This document shows positions 53,137 through 62,028 of a DNA stretch of 64,000 nt, piece after piece. The stretch spans positions 930,001-994,000 of the forward strand of contig NZ_BBJT01000003.1 in the NCBI RefSeq assembly GCF_000739915.1, in the 5' to 3' direction. The notes under the pieces are model-generated. The model saw nothing but the letters and a program-made list of their open reading frames with translations, was not told where the DNA came from and did not search any database. The position numbers were made by a program, and so were the translations under genes. Position 1 is the first letter of the stretch, and every line of letters starts with the position of its first letter. This DNA is from Paenibacillus chitinolyticus NBRC 15660. GTDB taxonomy: Bacteria > Bacillota > Bacilli > Paenibacillales > NBRC-103111.

Positions 53137-54426
53137 TTATTTAGTTTCATCTACCTTATTCTGAACAACTTTTGCAGCCTCTTCAGGTGTGTAGGTTCCG
53201 TTAATCACACCGTAAATACTGTCATACATTGCGTTGCCAATGGCCTCTGGAACGACAAGGTCTGGCTGATTGGGTTGACTGACCCATCCTTTCAACTGAA
53301 TCTGGTCAACAAGCTGCTTGAATAACGGGTTCTTCGCTTCGTCAATAGTTACTTTAGTATTTGTCATCGGCGGAACTTGATTTTCTACCATGATTTGTGT
53401 ACCTTTCTCTCCATAATAAAAGGCAAACAATTTAAGAACTGCTTCTTTCTTAGCTGCATCTTTCTCTACATTTTTACTTACAAGAAGCGGTGCCGCCGGC
53501 ACTACGGAGCTTATATTCTGATTGCCGACTCCGTCTGCAAACGTTGGACCCCACCAGAAGCCTGCATCTATTCCGCTCTCTTCAATCTTTGGAATATCCC
53601 ACATTCCAGAATCAAGAAATGCTGCCTGGCCGCCGAGGAATTGTTCAACCGCTTGGAAATACGTTTGAGTAGAAACGTTATCAGGGAATGCACCAGCTTT
53701 TCTTAACTCATCGATTTTTTTGTAATAATTAACAAAATCTTCGTTATTGTATTTTTCTTTACCTGCCATAATATTGTCGATTTTCTCGAAATAACCATAT
53801 CTAGACAGCATAGTTAAGAAGGCCCATACTGAATATTCATCTTTGGCACCTTTAGCAATCGTAGTCACACCGTTTTGTTTAAACACTTTTGCAGCTGCGA
53901 CCAGATCCTCGATTGTCTTTGGAAGCTCTACTCCATGTTGCTTAAATAATGCTTTGTTGTAGAATAAACCTGTAACTAGCGGCTGATACGGCAGTCCGTA
54001 TTGTTCTCCATTTGCCGCATAAGTACTTAACATATTTTCATTTAAAGAATTTTTAATCTCTGGATTTTCTTTAATAAAATCATTTAATCCCATTAGCATA
54101 CCGGCTTCATATAGCTCCGAAGCGGAAGCCGGAAGCATCCAAAATACATCTGGTAATTTGTTCGATTGAGACATCATTTTTATATTTTTCACATGCTCTT
54201 GTTGCTCTTTACCGATTAAATTCACCTTAATATCCGGATTTTCTATCTGAAACTGTTCAATCAGTTTGGAAAATGCCGGTTCTTGTTCCATAGGATTCGC
54301 TACATGGATAGCAAAATCAATAGTCGTAATACCATCTTCATTCGAATCTCCACCGCCGCTATTGCAACCTGCAATAACCACGCTGACAACGAGAAGTAAA
54401 ATTAGTAGGTAGCTGAACTTTTTCAT
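53137..54426 (-). CDS. ABC sugar-binding lipoprotein (CUT1)
   Basis: A 429-residue solute-binding protein. The lipobox is VVIAGCNSGGG, with lipidated Cys near 20, so it is tethered to the outer membrane face. The rest is the two-lobed family 1 fold (INLIG... in NPDIKVNLIGKEQQEH, YGLPYQPLVTGLFYNKALF). ATG 54426 follows AGAGGTGC. It is the substrate receptor of the locus, probably for fructo-oligosaccharides or difructose anhydride, as suggested by the enzymes. Confidence 0.92.
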   Translation of the reverse strand: MKKFSYLLILLLVVSVVIAGCNSGGGDSNEDGITTIDFAIHVANPMEQEPAFSKLIEQFQIENPDIKVNLIGKEQQEHVKNIKMMSQSNKLPDVFWMLPASASELYEAGMLMGLNDFIKENPEIKNSLNENMLSTYAANGEQYGLPYQPLVTGLFYNKALFKQHGVELPKTIEDLVAAAKVFKQNGVTTIAKGAKDEYSVWAFLTMLSRYGYFEKIDNIMAGKEKYNNEDFVNYYKKIDELRKAGAFPDNVSTQTYFQAVEQFLGGQAAFLDSGMWDIPKIEESGIDAGFWWGPTFADGVGNQNISSVVPAAPLLVSKNVEKDAAKKEAVLKLFAFYYGEKGTQIMVENQVPPMTNTKVTIDEAKNPLFKQLVDQIQLKGWVSQPNQPDLVVPEAIGNAMYDSIYGVINGTYTPEEAAKVVQNKVDETK

Positions 54427-54456
54427 TTTAAGCACCTCTGCCAATTTTAATTTTTT

Positions 54457-55578
54457 TTACAAAGAGCCTCGAATTACAAGCGTAGAATCAATACAAATTT
54501 CAACGGGATCTTTTGACAAATTCTCAAGCTTTTCAAGCATAAGTGCCGCTGCTGCTTGTCCCATTTCAAAAGCAGGCTGTTTGATTGTTGTAATAGGTGG
54601 TTCTGTCAAGCTCATCCATTGAAAATCGTCATAGGAAAGAAAGGAAATTTGCTTAGGAACAGAAACTTTCTTTTCTTTGAAGGACTTATATGCTCCCATA
54701 GACATCGTGTTATTTACGATAACTAATCCGTCTATCTCCTGATCCAACACCTTTTGGGTAAGCTCGTATCCCGATTCAAATAAAGACTCTCCTACATAAG
54801 TGATCTTCTCATCAAAGGGAACCTGGTTATCTTTCAATACATCTTTATAGGCTTGAAAGCGTTCAATCGTACTCGATACATCAATAGGGCCTGATATAAA
54901 GGCAATCCTCTTTCTGCCCTTTTGAACCATTAATTGGATGGCTTCGTATGTGATCTGATAGTTATTTGTATAAATCGTATCCACCTTATTCTGTACACTT
55001 GGTTTTCGATCCACATAAACAACCGGGTACTGAAGATAAGACAATTCATTTACATTTTTTCCATTCTGAGAAGTCGGCGCAATAATGAGTCCATCCATAT
55101 AATCCGTAAATTGAGTATTATACATATCTATCTGTTCGAGCTCATTATTAATATTTTCATGAGAATTGCTTATAACTAGGCGATACCCTTTCGTATTTAG
55201 TACGCTTTCAATTCCATTTGCCAACGAAATAAAGAAGTCCGCTGATGTATCATTTTGACGTATCGGAATGATCAACCCAATTATTTTTGTATCTTTTCCT
55301 TTAAGTGATTTAGCTACAGTGCTTGGTCTATAATTTAACTCTTCCATAGCCTTTAACACTTTTAATTTTGTTTCTTCTTTAACAAATCTTGATGCATTCA
55401 TTACGTTTGAAACGGTTGCTGTGGATACTTCAGCTTTTTTAGCAACATCCTTTATGCTAGGTTTTTTACCTTCTACTTCGATCTCCCTCTTTCTTCTAAT
55501 ATTACTATCATAAGAATTTAATCGATTAAATAGAGAAATAAAAAAATAATCGATGATAGTTTTTAAATTAAAAGGCAT
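54457..55578 (-). CDS. LacI-family regulator of the fructan locus
   Basis: About 335-373 residues: helix-turn-helix SIKDVAKKAEVSTATVSNVMNAS with hinge NYRPSTVAKSLKGK, then a periplasmic-binding-like effector domain. The start is uncertain. The only in-frame standard start before the helix-turn-helix is ATG 55578, which lacks a ribosome site and lies in an operator-like sequence; no ATG, GTG or TTG exists between it and the helix-turn-helix. A non-standard start such as the ATC after GAGGGAG is possible. It is the first gene of the operon and likely represses itself. Confidence 0.82.
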   Translation of the reverse strand: MPFNLKTIIDYFFISLFNRLNSYDSNIRRKREIEVEGKKPSIKDVAKKAEVSTATVSNVMNASRFVKEETKLKVLKAMEELNYRPSTVAKSLKGKDTKIIGLIIPIRQNDTSADFFISLANGIESVLNTKGYRLVISNSHENINNELEQIDMYNTQFTDYMDGLIIAPTSQNGKNVNELSYLQYPVVYVDRKPSVQNKVDTIYTNNYQITYEAIQLMVQKGRKRIAFISGPIDVSSTIERFQAYKDVLKDNQVPFDEKITYVGESLFESGYELTQKVLDQEIDGLVIVNNTMSMGAYKSFKEKKVSVPKQISFLSYDDFQWMSLTEPPITTIKQPAFEMGQAAAALMLEKLENLSKDPVEICIDSTLVIRGSL

Positions 55579-55592
55579 TTAAACGATTAAAT
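55516..55592. promoter_or_regulatory. LacI-type operator pair
   Basis: A perfect 16-bp palindrome ATTTAATCGATTAAAT lies at 55516-55531. A near copy ATTTAAACGATTAAAT lies at 55577-55592 (one base different). The central CG is the hallmark of LacI-family sites. The pair is just downstream of the promoter at 55631, a roadblock position. Confidence 0.75.
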
Positions 55593-55630
55593 GAATACGT
55601 ACAATATGTAACCGTTTTAATTGAGTTCAT

Positions 55631-55657
55631 ATTATAATATATATATTTCTTTGTCAA
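55631..55657 (-). promoter_or_regulatory. Promoter of the lacI-fructan operon
   Basis: On the minus strand a consensus TTGACA (55657-55652) is followed by TATAAT (55636-55631) at 15 nt, or TAATAT at 17 nt. It lies at the broken end of the transposase remnant. Confidence 0.7.
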
Positions 55658-55928
55658 CACTCTTTAAACACATTCTCTTTAAACACATCCAAGTAATGAA
55701 CATCTCTTTCCATTGATACACCGCACACAAAATATCCGAGTACTGAAGAAATTGCTTGACCAATCCAGCTTCTCTTTCAGATAGTTGGTCAGCTCCTTTA
55801 CCCAGTAGCCGATAATGATGCTTTAACTGTTGACGCGCACGGGGAGACAGGTCTTTCTGGACCCGTTTTCGAACAATTTGCAAAGCCTCTGTTACGTATC
55901 GATTCACATGCAAACGGTCAACGACTTT
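55632..55928 (-). pseudogene. ISL3-family transposase fragment
   Basis: KVVDRLHVNRYVTEALQIVRKRVQKDLSPRARQQLKHHYRLLGK...LVKQFLQYSDILCAVYQWKEMF is the middle of an ISL3 transposase. Both ends are lost: upstream the frame breaks at repeat copy D, and downstream it dissolves into a 15-bp tandem duplication (CTTTAAACACAT). It cannot transpose and marks past IS activity at the edge of the fructan locus. Confidence 0.8.
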
Positions 55929-55954
55929 GTGTTTACTTGTGATACGGTTCCCCT
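55924..55954. repeat. Dispersed repeat, diverged copy D
   Basis: Contains CTTGTGATACGGTTCCCC, which matches copy B at 16 of 18 bases, in the same orientation. It directly abuts the ISL3 remnant. Confidence 0.45.
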
Positions 55955-56359
55955 CAAATGATCTTTAACTAATCTGCCCGTTACTTCAATAGGCCGCCGA
56001 TCGTCGGCAGCCTGCTGAATCACCTATTGTGCTCTCGTCACCCGTTAGCTGAAAGCCTTGCCTAGCATGAGGCTCGTTAACCCCTTTATCTTTCATACGG
56101 GCGCAAACCTCTTCAACTTGATTCACTTCAAAAGTGGGCATAAACCAGACGAACCACAAAACAAGCAGTCCTTACAGAACGAGATAAATATCATTCAGCC
56201 CGTGTATACTGTAAAAACGTTGGTTAAATGCATGAGCTTCCATATAGACGTTAGTCACTTACAGCATTTATTACTTGTGATAAGGCATGGAATTGGAATA
56301 TGCGCTAGAGATGCCATGCTTGACCATTTGATTTTCTTCATGGCTTTAGCGCCTTTCGC
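55955..56359. other. Gene-free junction between the low-GC region and the ssu locus
   Basis: No intact gene. Composition changes here from AT-rich to GC-rich near 56350. An open frame at 56058-56489 runs antisense into the flavoprotein gene and is not supported. No clear terminator for the ssu operon was found. Confidence 0.5.
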
Positions 56360-57562
56360 TTACGCCTCCGCCGTTCCCTCTGGCGGAGGCAGCAGCTCGC
56401 GCTCCGCCCGGTCGGCCAGCTGCTTCAGCGTGACGTCGTCCATCGGAGGATTGTGCAGTCCGAACCGCACGTCCCGGTACAGCCGCTGAAGCGGATGAGT
56501 CATCGCCAAGCTGTGCGCTCCCGCGATCCGCATCGATTTGTCGACGACGGTAAGCGCCGTCCGCACGGCGAACGTCTTGACGGCGCTCAAATCCGCGGCG
56601 AATGCCCCCGGATTTGCGGGGGCGCTCTCCCAGCGCTGCGCGACCGCGTAGAGAAAATGCCTTGCCGCGGAAAGCTCCAGCTCGATCTCCCCGATCAGCT
56701 GCCGGATATGAGGCAGCTCCAGAATCGGGTGAGGAAGCGAGTTCGGCCGGTAAGCCGCCGCGAAAGTGACCGCTTCCCGCCTCGCCGCAAGAGCGATGCC
56801 AAGGTAGCAGGCGGGAATGTGCAGCAGATACGGATGAGCCGCCGGCCCGGGTCTGCTCGGTTCGCTGCGGGTGTGCTTGACCCTAGCCTCCGGCGGGACA
56901 AGCACATCCTCCAGCACCAGGTCGTGACTGGCCGTTCCCCGCATGCCGACCATATCCCATGTCGGCTCTATACGGACGCCTTCCGTCGCGACGGGAAAAA
57001 CAAACTCGCCGTGATTTCCGTCCGGCTCCAGGGAAGCCGTCACAATGACGAGGTCTAGGGCGGGAGCCAGCGTCGTAAACGTCTTACGTCCGTTTAGGAG
57101 GTAGCCGCCCTCTACTTCCTCCGCCGTTGTAGCCGGACGGCCTCCGCGCGACGGGCTCCCCGTCCCTTTTTCCGTGGCCGCGCGGTTAATCAGAAGGTTG
57201 CGGGAAGCGATGTCTCTGCACAGCGCCTCGTATTTGTCCTGCCAGGCAGGCTGATTCGCCAGTTCCAGAACGATGCCCAGATGCCAGCCGATTCCGAGTG
57301 CAGTCGCCGCATCTCCCTGGGCCAGCCTTTCCTGCAGCAGGACAAATTCGTACAGGGATGCTCCGGCTCCTCCGTATTCGGCCGGGACCGTCAGCGAAGG
57401 ATACCCGGCTTCCTTCAGCGCGTCGATAGCTCCGTAGGAGAAGCCATTCTCCTCATCCGCCCTGGCCGCTTCATCACGCAACGTGTCGGCCAGCCGGCCG
57501 ATCTCATCGAGACGCTTCTGCTCTTCCGACGTCCGGGCGAAGCTGAATGGAGATGGATTCAT
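56360..57562 (-). CDS. Acyl-CoA-dehydrogenase-like flavoprotein (SfnB/DszC-type), sulfur acquisition
   Basis: About 400 residues of the acyl-CoA dehydrogenase fold: N-terminal helical domain, FAD-binding beta domain ([43 protein letters not shown]) and C-terminal helical bundle ([22 protein letters not shown]). The pattern NGRKTFTT and SHDLVLEDV fits the SfnB/DszC group of FMN-dependent monooxygenases and oxidoreductases for organosulfur compounds. It overlaps ssuB by 4 nt (ATGA), so it is coupled to the sulfonate importer and probably acts on the imported compound. Confidence 0.82.
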   Translation of the reverse strand: MNPSPFSFARTSEEQKRLDEIGRLADTLRDEAARADEENGFSYGAIDALKEAGYPSLTVPAEYGGAGASLYEFVLLQERLAQGDAATALGIGWHLGIVLELANQPAWQDKYEALCRDIASRNLLINRAATEKGTGSPSRGGRPATTAEEVEGGYLLNGRKTFTTLAPALDLVIVTASLEPDGNHGEFVFPVATEGVRIEPTWDMVGMRGTASHDLVLEDVLVPPEARVKHTRSEPSRPGPAAHPYLLHIPACYLGIALAARREAVTFAAAYRPNSLPHPILELPHIRQLIGEIELELSAARHFLYAVAQRWESAPANPGAFAADLSAVKTFAVRTALTVVDKSMRIAGAHSLAMTHPLQRLYRDVRFGLHNPPMDDVTLKQLADRAERELLPPPEGTAEA

Positions 57563-58401
57563 CGGCCGTTCCCCCCGCCCGTCTGCATAATCCGCTCCAG
57601 CACCCGCTTCTCCAGCCGGGCGAATTCCGGATTCGCCTGATCCCTCGGCCACGGAGCCGGATTATCGGCGTCCAGCGCGATTTTCCCGTCCTCGATCAGA
57701 AGAATCCGGTCCGCCAGACGGACCGCTTCGCTTACGTCGTGCGTGACGAGCACAGTCGTGAAGCCATGCCGCTGCCGGAGCGTGCCGATCAGCTGCTGCA
57801 TCTCCAGCCGGGTCAGCGCATCCAGTGCGCTCAGCGGCTCATCCAGCAGCAGCAGCTTCGGCTGGCGGACAAGCGCCCGCGCCAGGGCGACCCGCTGCTT
57901 CTGGCCTCCGGAGAGGACGCCCGGCCATTCGCCGGCGCGGTCCGTCAGGCCTACCTGCCCGAGTACGTGCAGGGCACGCGGACGCCAGTTCCCGCTTAAA
58001 CCGATGCCGACGTTATCCAGCACGGTTTTCCACGGGAGCAGGCGGGCCTCCTGGAACATGACCGTGATATCCCGGCCGATGCCGGACACGGGCCTGCCGT
58101 CGATCTCGATCCGGCCCTCGGCAGGCTTCTCAAGCCCCGCCAGCAGTCTGAGCAGCGTGCTTTTGCCGCTGCCGCTTCTGCCTGCAACGGCAATAAACTG
58201 GCCCGGACGGATCGTCAGATCCAGCTCGTGAAGCACCTTTTTGCCTCCGAACGATTTATGAACGCCCTGCAGCCGGACAGACGCTCCGAACAAGCTCTCC
58301 CCGCTTTGCCCGGCGTCATTGCCCGAAACCGCCCTTCGCTTATCACCTGCCGGCGCTTCCGTATATAAAGCCTCCTCGGCCAACTGACCCCACCCGCTCA
58401 A
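57559..58401 (-). CDS. ssuB: ABC sulfonate/nitrate-type ATPase
   Basis: A 280-residue ATPase with Walker [10 protein letters not shown], signature [15 protein letters not shown], Walker [13 protein letters not shown] and the switch His in [10 protein letters not shown]. An extra N-terminal stretch of about 40 residues precedes the ATPase core. The start appears to be TTG 58401, 8 nt after GGAGG; the GTG at 58410 overlaps that site. It powers the SsuC channel. Confidence 0.88.
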   Translation of the reverse strand: MSGWGQLAEEALYTEAPAGDKRRAVSGNDAGQSGESLFGASVRLQGVHKSFGGKKVLHELDLTIRPGQFIAVAGRSGSGKSTLLRLLAGLEKPAEGRIEIDGRPVSGIGRDITVMFQEARLLPWKTVLDNVGIGLSGNWRPRALHVLGQVGLTDRAGEWPGVLSGGQKQRVALARALVRQPKLLLLDEPLSALDALTRLEMQQLIGTLRQRHGFTTVLVTHDVSEAVRLADRILLIEDGKIALDADNPAPWPRDQANPEFARLEKRVLERIMQTGGGNGR

Positions 58402-58426
58402 TTGCGGCACCTCCGTTTACGTTGTT

Positions 58427-59230
58427 CTAGGCTTTCCGGTAGCTTACATTCCACTTGAGCACGGTATGCTCCAGCCATTTGGCGATCACATCCGCCAGCT
58501 TGCCCAGCAGCGCGTACAGCAGAATACTTAAAATAATGATGTCCGCCTGCATAAACTCACGGGCATTTAAAGCCAAAAAACCGATTCCTTTATCCGTGGC
58601 GATCGTCTCGGCCACGATCAGCGTCAGCCACATAATTCCGAGCCCGTAACGGATTCCCACAAAAACGGAAGGAAGCGCCCCCGGCAAAATAACATGGCGG
58701 AACAATTGCCAGGAGGTGAGCCCGTAGACGCGGCCCATTTCTAAATAGCCCGGATCGACCGACCGTATTCCGTGAAATGTATTTACATAGACCGGGAAAA
58801 GCACGCCGAGAGCCACCAGAAACACCTTCGCTCCTTCGTCGATTCCCATCCATAATATCACAAGGGGCACCAGCGCAAGGTGCGGAATATTCCGGATCAT
58901 CTGGATCGACGTATCGAAAATCCGGTAGGACGTCACAAACAATCCGTTGGCCGCCCCGAGCAGCAGCCCGATTCCCCCGCCGATGACAAAACCCGCGGCC
59001 GCCCGGCCGAGACTAACGCTCAGATGGTACGTCAGCTGACCGGAGGCGAAAAGCTTCCATCCCGACTTCGCCACCTCAAGAGGAGGCGGGAACAGCCGCT
59101 GGGAAACAGGCCCGTAGACGGCGGCCATATGCCAACCCGCCACAATAAGCACCGGAAGCAGCCAGGGAAGCAGCCCGGCTGCCCATGTATCTCTTCGTCT
59201 CGTATACGCTTGTTCAACGCTTACCGACAT
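58427..59230 (-). CDS. ssuC: ABC sulfonate-type permease
   Basis: A 267-residue permease with six membrane helices and the EAA-like loop YLEMGRVYGLTSWQLFRHVILPGALPSVF. It belongs to the SsuC/TauC/NrtB group. The start follows TTGAGGGAGATGACAAA. It lies between the binding protein and ATPase genes. Confidence 0.9.
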   Translation of the reverse strand: MSVSVEQAYTRRRDTWAAGLLPWLLPVLIVAGWHMAAVYGPVSQRLFPPPLEVAKSGWKLFASGQLTYHLSVSLGRAAAGFVIGGGIGLLLGAANGLFVTSYRIFDTSIQMIRNIPHLALVPLVILWMGIDEGAKVFLVALGVLFPVYVNTFHGIRSVDPGYLEMGRVYGLTSWQLFRHVILPGALPSVFVGIRYGLGIMWLTLIVAETIATDKGIGFLALNAREFMQADIIILSILLYALLGKLADVIAKWLEHTVLKWNVSYRKA

Positions 59231-59261
59231 TTTGTCATCTCCCTCAAGTTAGGATCCGCCG

Positions 59262-60311
59262 TCATTTACCGATCGCCCACACCTGCCGGACGGGCATCAG
59301 CGGAGCTACATTGATCTTGTCCCCGATCAGTCCGATCCGGTGGAACGTATCGGCCAGTTTTTGCTGTGGCTCAATGATTTCCGGGGACAAATTTTCGACG
59401 CCGTACATTCGTCGGTTCACGGCCCGTTCGATTGCCTTTCGGTCGATACCGAGCGCTTCCGTCAGTTGCTTGACGACTTCCGGCTTGTTCGCATTGGCCC
59501 ATTTGTCGGAGACGTCTATTTCCTCCAGAATCGTTTTGATCAGCTCGGCATTTCCTTTCGCGAACGTTTCATTGGCGTAATAAAAGGTCCGATTCGGTGA
59601 AAATCCCGTTCCGTCCGTCAGCGTCACGGGAGCCAGATCGTTCTCGACCGAGGCGAAAAAAGGGTCCCAGGAGCCAAGCGCGTCCACCTGCTTCGTTTCG
59701 AACAAAGCTCTCCCTTCGGATGCGTCTTTAACGAACACGAATTTGACATCGTCCAGTTTGAGACCGGCCTTTTCCAGGGCCAGAACAGCGAGGTAATGAT
59801 GATTCCCGCCCTTCGCCACCGCGATCTTCTTGCCTTTCAAATCCGCGACGGTTTTTACCGGCGAACCCGCATGAACGACGATTCCCATGCCTTCCGGATT
59901 GGGGAGATCGCAGCCCACGTAGACAAACGGTTTGCCTCCGGCCTGCGCGAATACGCCCGAGCCGTCTGCCGCATGCCCGAAATCGATGCTTCCCGCCGTT
60001 AACGCCTCCAGCAGAAAATTTCCGCCCGCAAAAACTTTCCATTCCACGGTGATGTTCTTCTCTTTCAGCCGTTTCTCCAAATTGCCGTGTTCTTTCAGTA
60101 TATTCAGCGTATTCCCTTTCTGGTAGCCGATTCGGAGCACCTTGGAGTCTCCCGTTACGGCGGATTTGGCCTCATTCGGCGTTGTTGCCGCGGCCCCTTT
60201 GTCCCCGCCCGAAGAACATGCGGACAGAACGGCCGCGGCCGTCAGCATAAGAGCCGCCAGCCATGCTTTTGTACGTGTGGAACGTTTCAGCCACCCGGAT
60301 ATCGTTGTCAT
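59262..60311 (-). CDS. ssuA: Aliphatic sulfonate-binding lipoprotein
   Basis: A 349-residue solute-binding protein. The signal has the lipobox AAVLSACSSG (Cys near 32). The mature part has SsuA features: LRIGYQKGNTLNILKEHGNLEKRL, AGGNFLLEALTAGSIDFGHAADG and VAKGGNHHYLAVLALEKAG. ATG 60311 follows GGGGAGAGAGACG. It captures sulfonates or a related organosulfur compound. Confidence 0.88.
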   Translation of the reverse strand: MTTISGWLKRSTRTKAWLAALMLTAAAVLSACSSGGDKGAAATTPNEAKSAVTGDSKVLRIGYQKGNTLNILKEHGNLEKRLKEKNITVEWKVFAGGNFLLEALTAGSIDFGHAADGSGVFAQAGGKPFVYVGCDLPNPEGMGIVVHAGSPVKTVADLKGKKIAVAKGGNHHYLAVLALEKAGLKLDDVKFVFVKDASEGRALFETKQVDALGSWDPFFASVENDLAPVTLTDGTGFSPNRTFYYANETFAKGNAELIKTILEEIDVSDKWANANKPEVVKQLTEALGIDRKAIERAVNRRMYGVENLSPEIIEPQQKLADTFHRIGLIGDKINVAPLMPVRQVWAIGK

Positions 60312-60344
60312 TTTCGTCTCTCTCCCCCTTGACGTTCTTCCGCT

Positions 60345-60395
60345 CATCCAAAAAAGAAGACGCACTTTCCCCTGACAGGAAAAAAGCGCGTCTCC
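60345..60395 (-). terminator. Leader terminator (possible attenuator) before ssuA
   Basis: On the minus strand AGACGCGCTTTTTTCC-TGTCA-GGGGAAAGTGCGTCT forms a long imperfect stem followed by TCTTTTTTGG. It lies between the likely promoter and the ssuA start. Directly upstream CCGTTCGAACGG forms a small hairpin whose AGACG side could compete with the terminator stem. Confidence 0.6.
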
Positions 60396-60466
60396 GTTCG
60401 AACGGTAGACTTTTTTTCTTTTAATAATTCCGATTGGATTAGTATGTTATCGGAGTTTCAAGTAGC

Positions 60467-60502
60467 TTAGCACACGTTTTTTTGAAGTGTCAACGTCTTT
60501 TT
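60467..60502 (-). promoter_or_regulatory. Probable promoter of the ssu operon
   Basis: On the minus strand a perfect TTGACA at about 60502-60497 is followed after 18 nt by TAAGCT with an upstream TG (extended -10). The leader to ssuA would be about 150 nt and includes the terminator hairpin. Confidence 0.45.
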
Positions 60503-60591
60503 TACGACTTTATTAGCAAAAAATCTTGGTCATTCAGCCTAATTTACAGCGTAACAGTGTTATGTTACAATCTTTTTCAAGAGGTGTTGAA

Positions 60592-61224
60592 ATGACGCAA
60601 GAATTGATTTCGAAAAAAGATCTGCTCGAATTGACCGGCATATCCTACGGCCAGCTTTATCGCTGGAAACGAAAAAACCTTATACCGGAAGCGTGGTTCA
60701 TCCGAAAATCTACCTTCACGGGGCAGGAAACGTTTTTTCCCAAGAAAGAGATTCTCGTCCGCATTGACAACATTTTGTATCAGAAAGACGATTTGTCGCT
60801 GGATGAGCTGGCCGACCGCTTCTCTCCCCGTCCTACCGATCTGAGCATGACGAAAGAAGAGCTTATCCTTCATAACATTGTTTCGAAGGTTGCGTTGGAC
60901 TATTTCATCCGGCTCAGCGGAGACGCCGAGGTGTGGACATTCGAGCGTATTTTCGCCGTCTATGTTCTTCACACGCTGCTCGAAACCGGGGAAATCAGCT
61001 TGGAGGAAGGAAGCGGCCTTATCCAGCTTATGACGGACCAGTACCCCAACATGAGCGACAGCGACGGGGAGCTCCTTTTTATCCGCAAAATGGGGGTGTC
61101 CACCTGTTTACTGAAGCAGGGCACCGGGGAGATTTATCTGGAAAAGGGTGTGAAAGTGGCGGCGCGCCTGCAGCTTTCCCCATCCGTTGAAGCGTTAAAA
61201 ACAAAAATTTGGCGGGAGGCCTGA
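60592..61224 (+). CDS. yhbD: YhbD-like DUF4004 protein with MerR-type N-terminus
   Basis: A 210-residue protein. The first 70 residues (LISKKDLLELTGISYGQLYRWKRKNLIPEAWFIRKSTFTGQ) are a MerR-like winged helix almost identical in pattern to Bacillus YhbD. The rest is helical and of unknown role. ATG 60592 has AGAGGTG at 6 nt. It is 2 nt from a bactofilin gene, the same order as yhbD-yhbE in Bacillus, suggesting a regulator or partner of the bactofilin. Confidence 0.85.
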   Translation: MTQELISKKDLLELTGISYGQLYRWKRKNLIPEAWFIRKSTFTGQETFFPKKEILVRIDNILYQKDDLSLDELADRFSPRPTDLSMTKEELILHNIVSKVALDYFIRLSGDAEVWTFERIFAVYVLHTLLETGEISLEEGSGLIQLMTDQYPNMSDSDGELLFIRKMGVSTCLLKQGTGEIYLEKGVKVAARLQLSPSVEALKTKIWREA

Positions 61225-61226
61225 CC

Positions 61227-61955
61227 ATGGAAGCACAGCCGATTATAACGAATGACTTGTCCATCTCGGGAGCGGGTTCGGCAGACGGCGGACGTTACCG
61301 GAACGCGAGAATTAACGGAAACGGCCGGATAGACGGCGATCTGGAATGCCGAAGCTTTAAATCGGCGGGGCACAGCCATGTGTACGGAAATTTGGCCGCC
61401 CAGGAAGTGATCCTGCGCGGTAGCGGCTCCGTTGCCGGAAATGTCCGTTCCGAATTGCTGAGTGTCAGCGGAAACGGGGAATTTCGGGGCGACGTGGCTG
61501 CCGGTCTAGTCAAGGTGAACGGATCGGCCGGCATCGGCGGCTCCTTGACCGCGGACACGGCGGTCATTCGCGGTTCCGTACAGATCAACGGAGACTGCGA
61601 AGCGGAAAAGTTCGAAGCCTACGGCGGTTTTGAAGTCGGCGGCCTGCTGAATGCGGGCATGATCGACATTCGCCTGTTCGGACCGTGCCGGGCCCGAGAA
61701 ATCGGCGGAGAATCCATCCGGGTGAACAAAAACGGGTTCCTGAACTCGCTGGCTTCTCTTTTCGGTTCCAAACGCATCTCCCTGGAAGCCGGAACCATCG
61801 AAGGTGACGTCATCTACCTGGAGCATACCTTCGCCTCCGTCGTACGCGGTAGAGACGTGAAAATCGGTCCCGGCTGTGAAATCGGCCGGGTGGAGTACAC
61901 GAACACCTTGTACGTAGATATCGATTCGACCGTTGCCCAGCGGCAGCAGTTGTAA
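61227..61955 (+). CDS. Bactofilin-like polymer-forming protein
   Basis: A 242-residue protein made largely of short beta-helix repeats (e.g. ISGAGSADGGRYRNARINGNG, GDLECRSFKSAGHSHVYGNL, LRGSGSVAGNVRSELLSVSG). Bactofilins polymerise without nucleotides into filaments used as scaffolds for cell-shape and spore or flagellar proteins. An insertion (NKNGFLNSLASLFGSKR) interrupts the repeats near residue 170, which then resume. The start follows GGGAGGCCTGACC. Confidence 0.85.
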   Translation: MEAQPIITNDLSISGAGSADGGRYRNARINGNGRIDGDLECRSFKSAGHSHVYGNLAAQEVILRGSGSVAGNVRSELLSVSGNGEFRGDVAAGLVKVNGSAGIGGSLTADTAVIRGSVQINGDCEAEKFEAYGGFEVGGLLNAGMIDIRLFGPCRAREIGGESIRVNKNGFLNSLASLFGSKRISLEAGTIEGDVIYLEHTFASVVRGRDVKIGPGCEIGRVEYTNTLYVDIDSTVAQRQQL

Positions 61956-62028
61956 AGCGCAAGAACGATCAAGCCCCGTCCGGCTCTCCATGGTAAGCTG
62001 AAAGCGGAAAGGCAGGCGATACCCCGCT

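Noticed and set aside
60345-60455. S-box (SAM) or T-box riboswitch before ssuA
   Set aside because: The leader has a terminator but lacks the conserved S-box core and the T-box GGTGG sequence; it is kept only as an uncharacterised leader.
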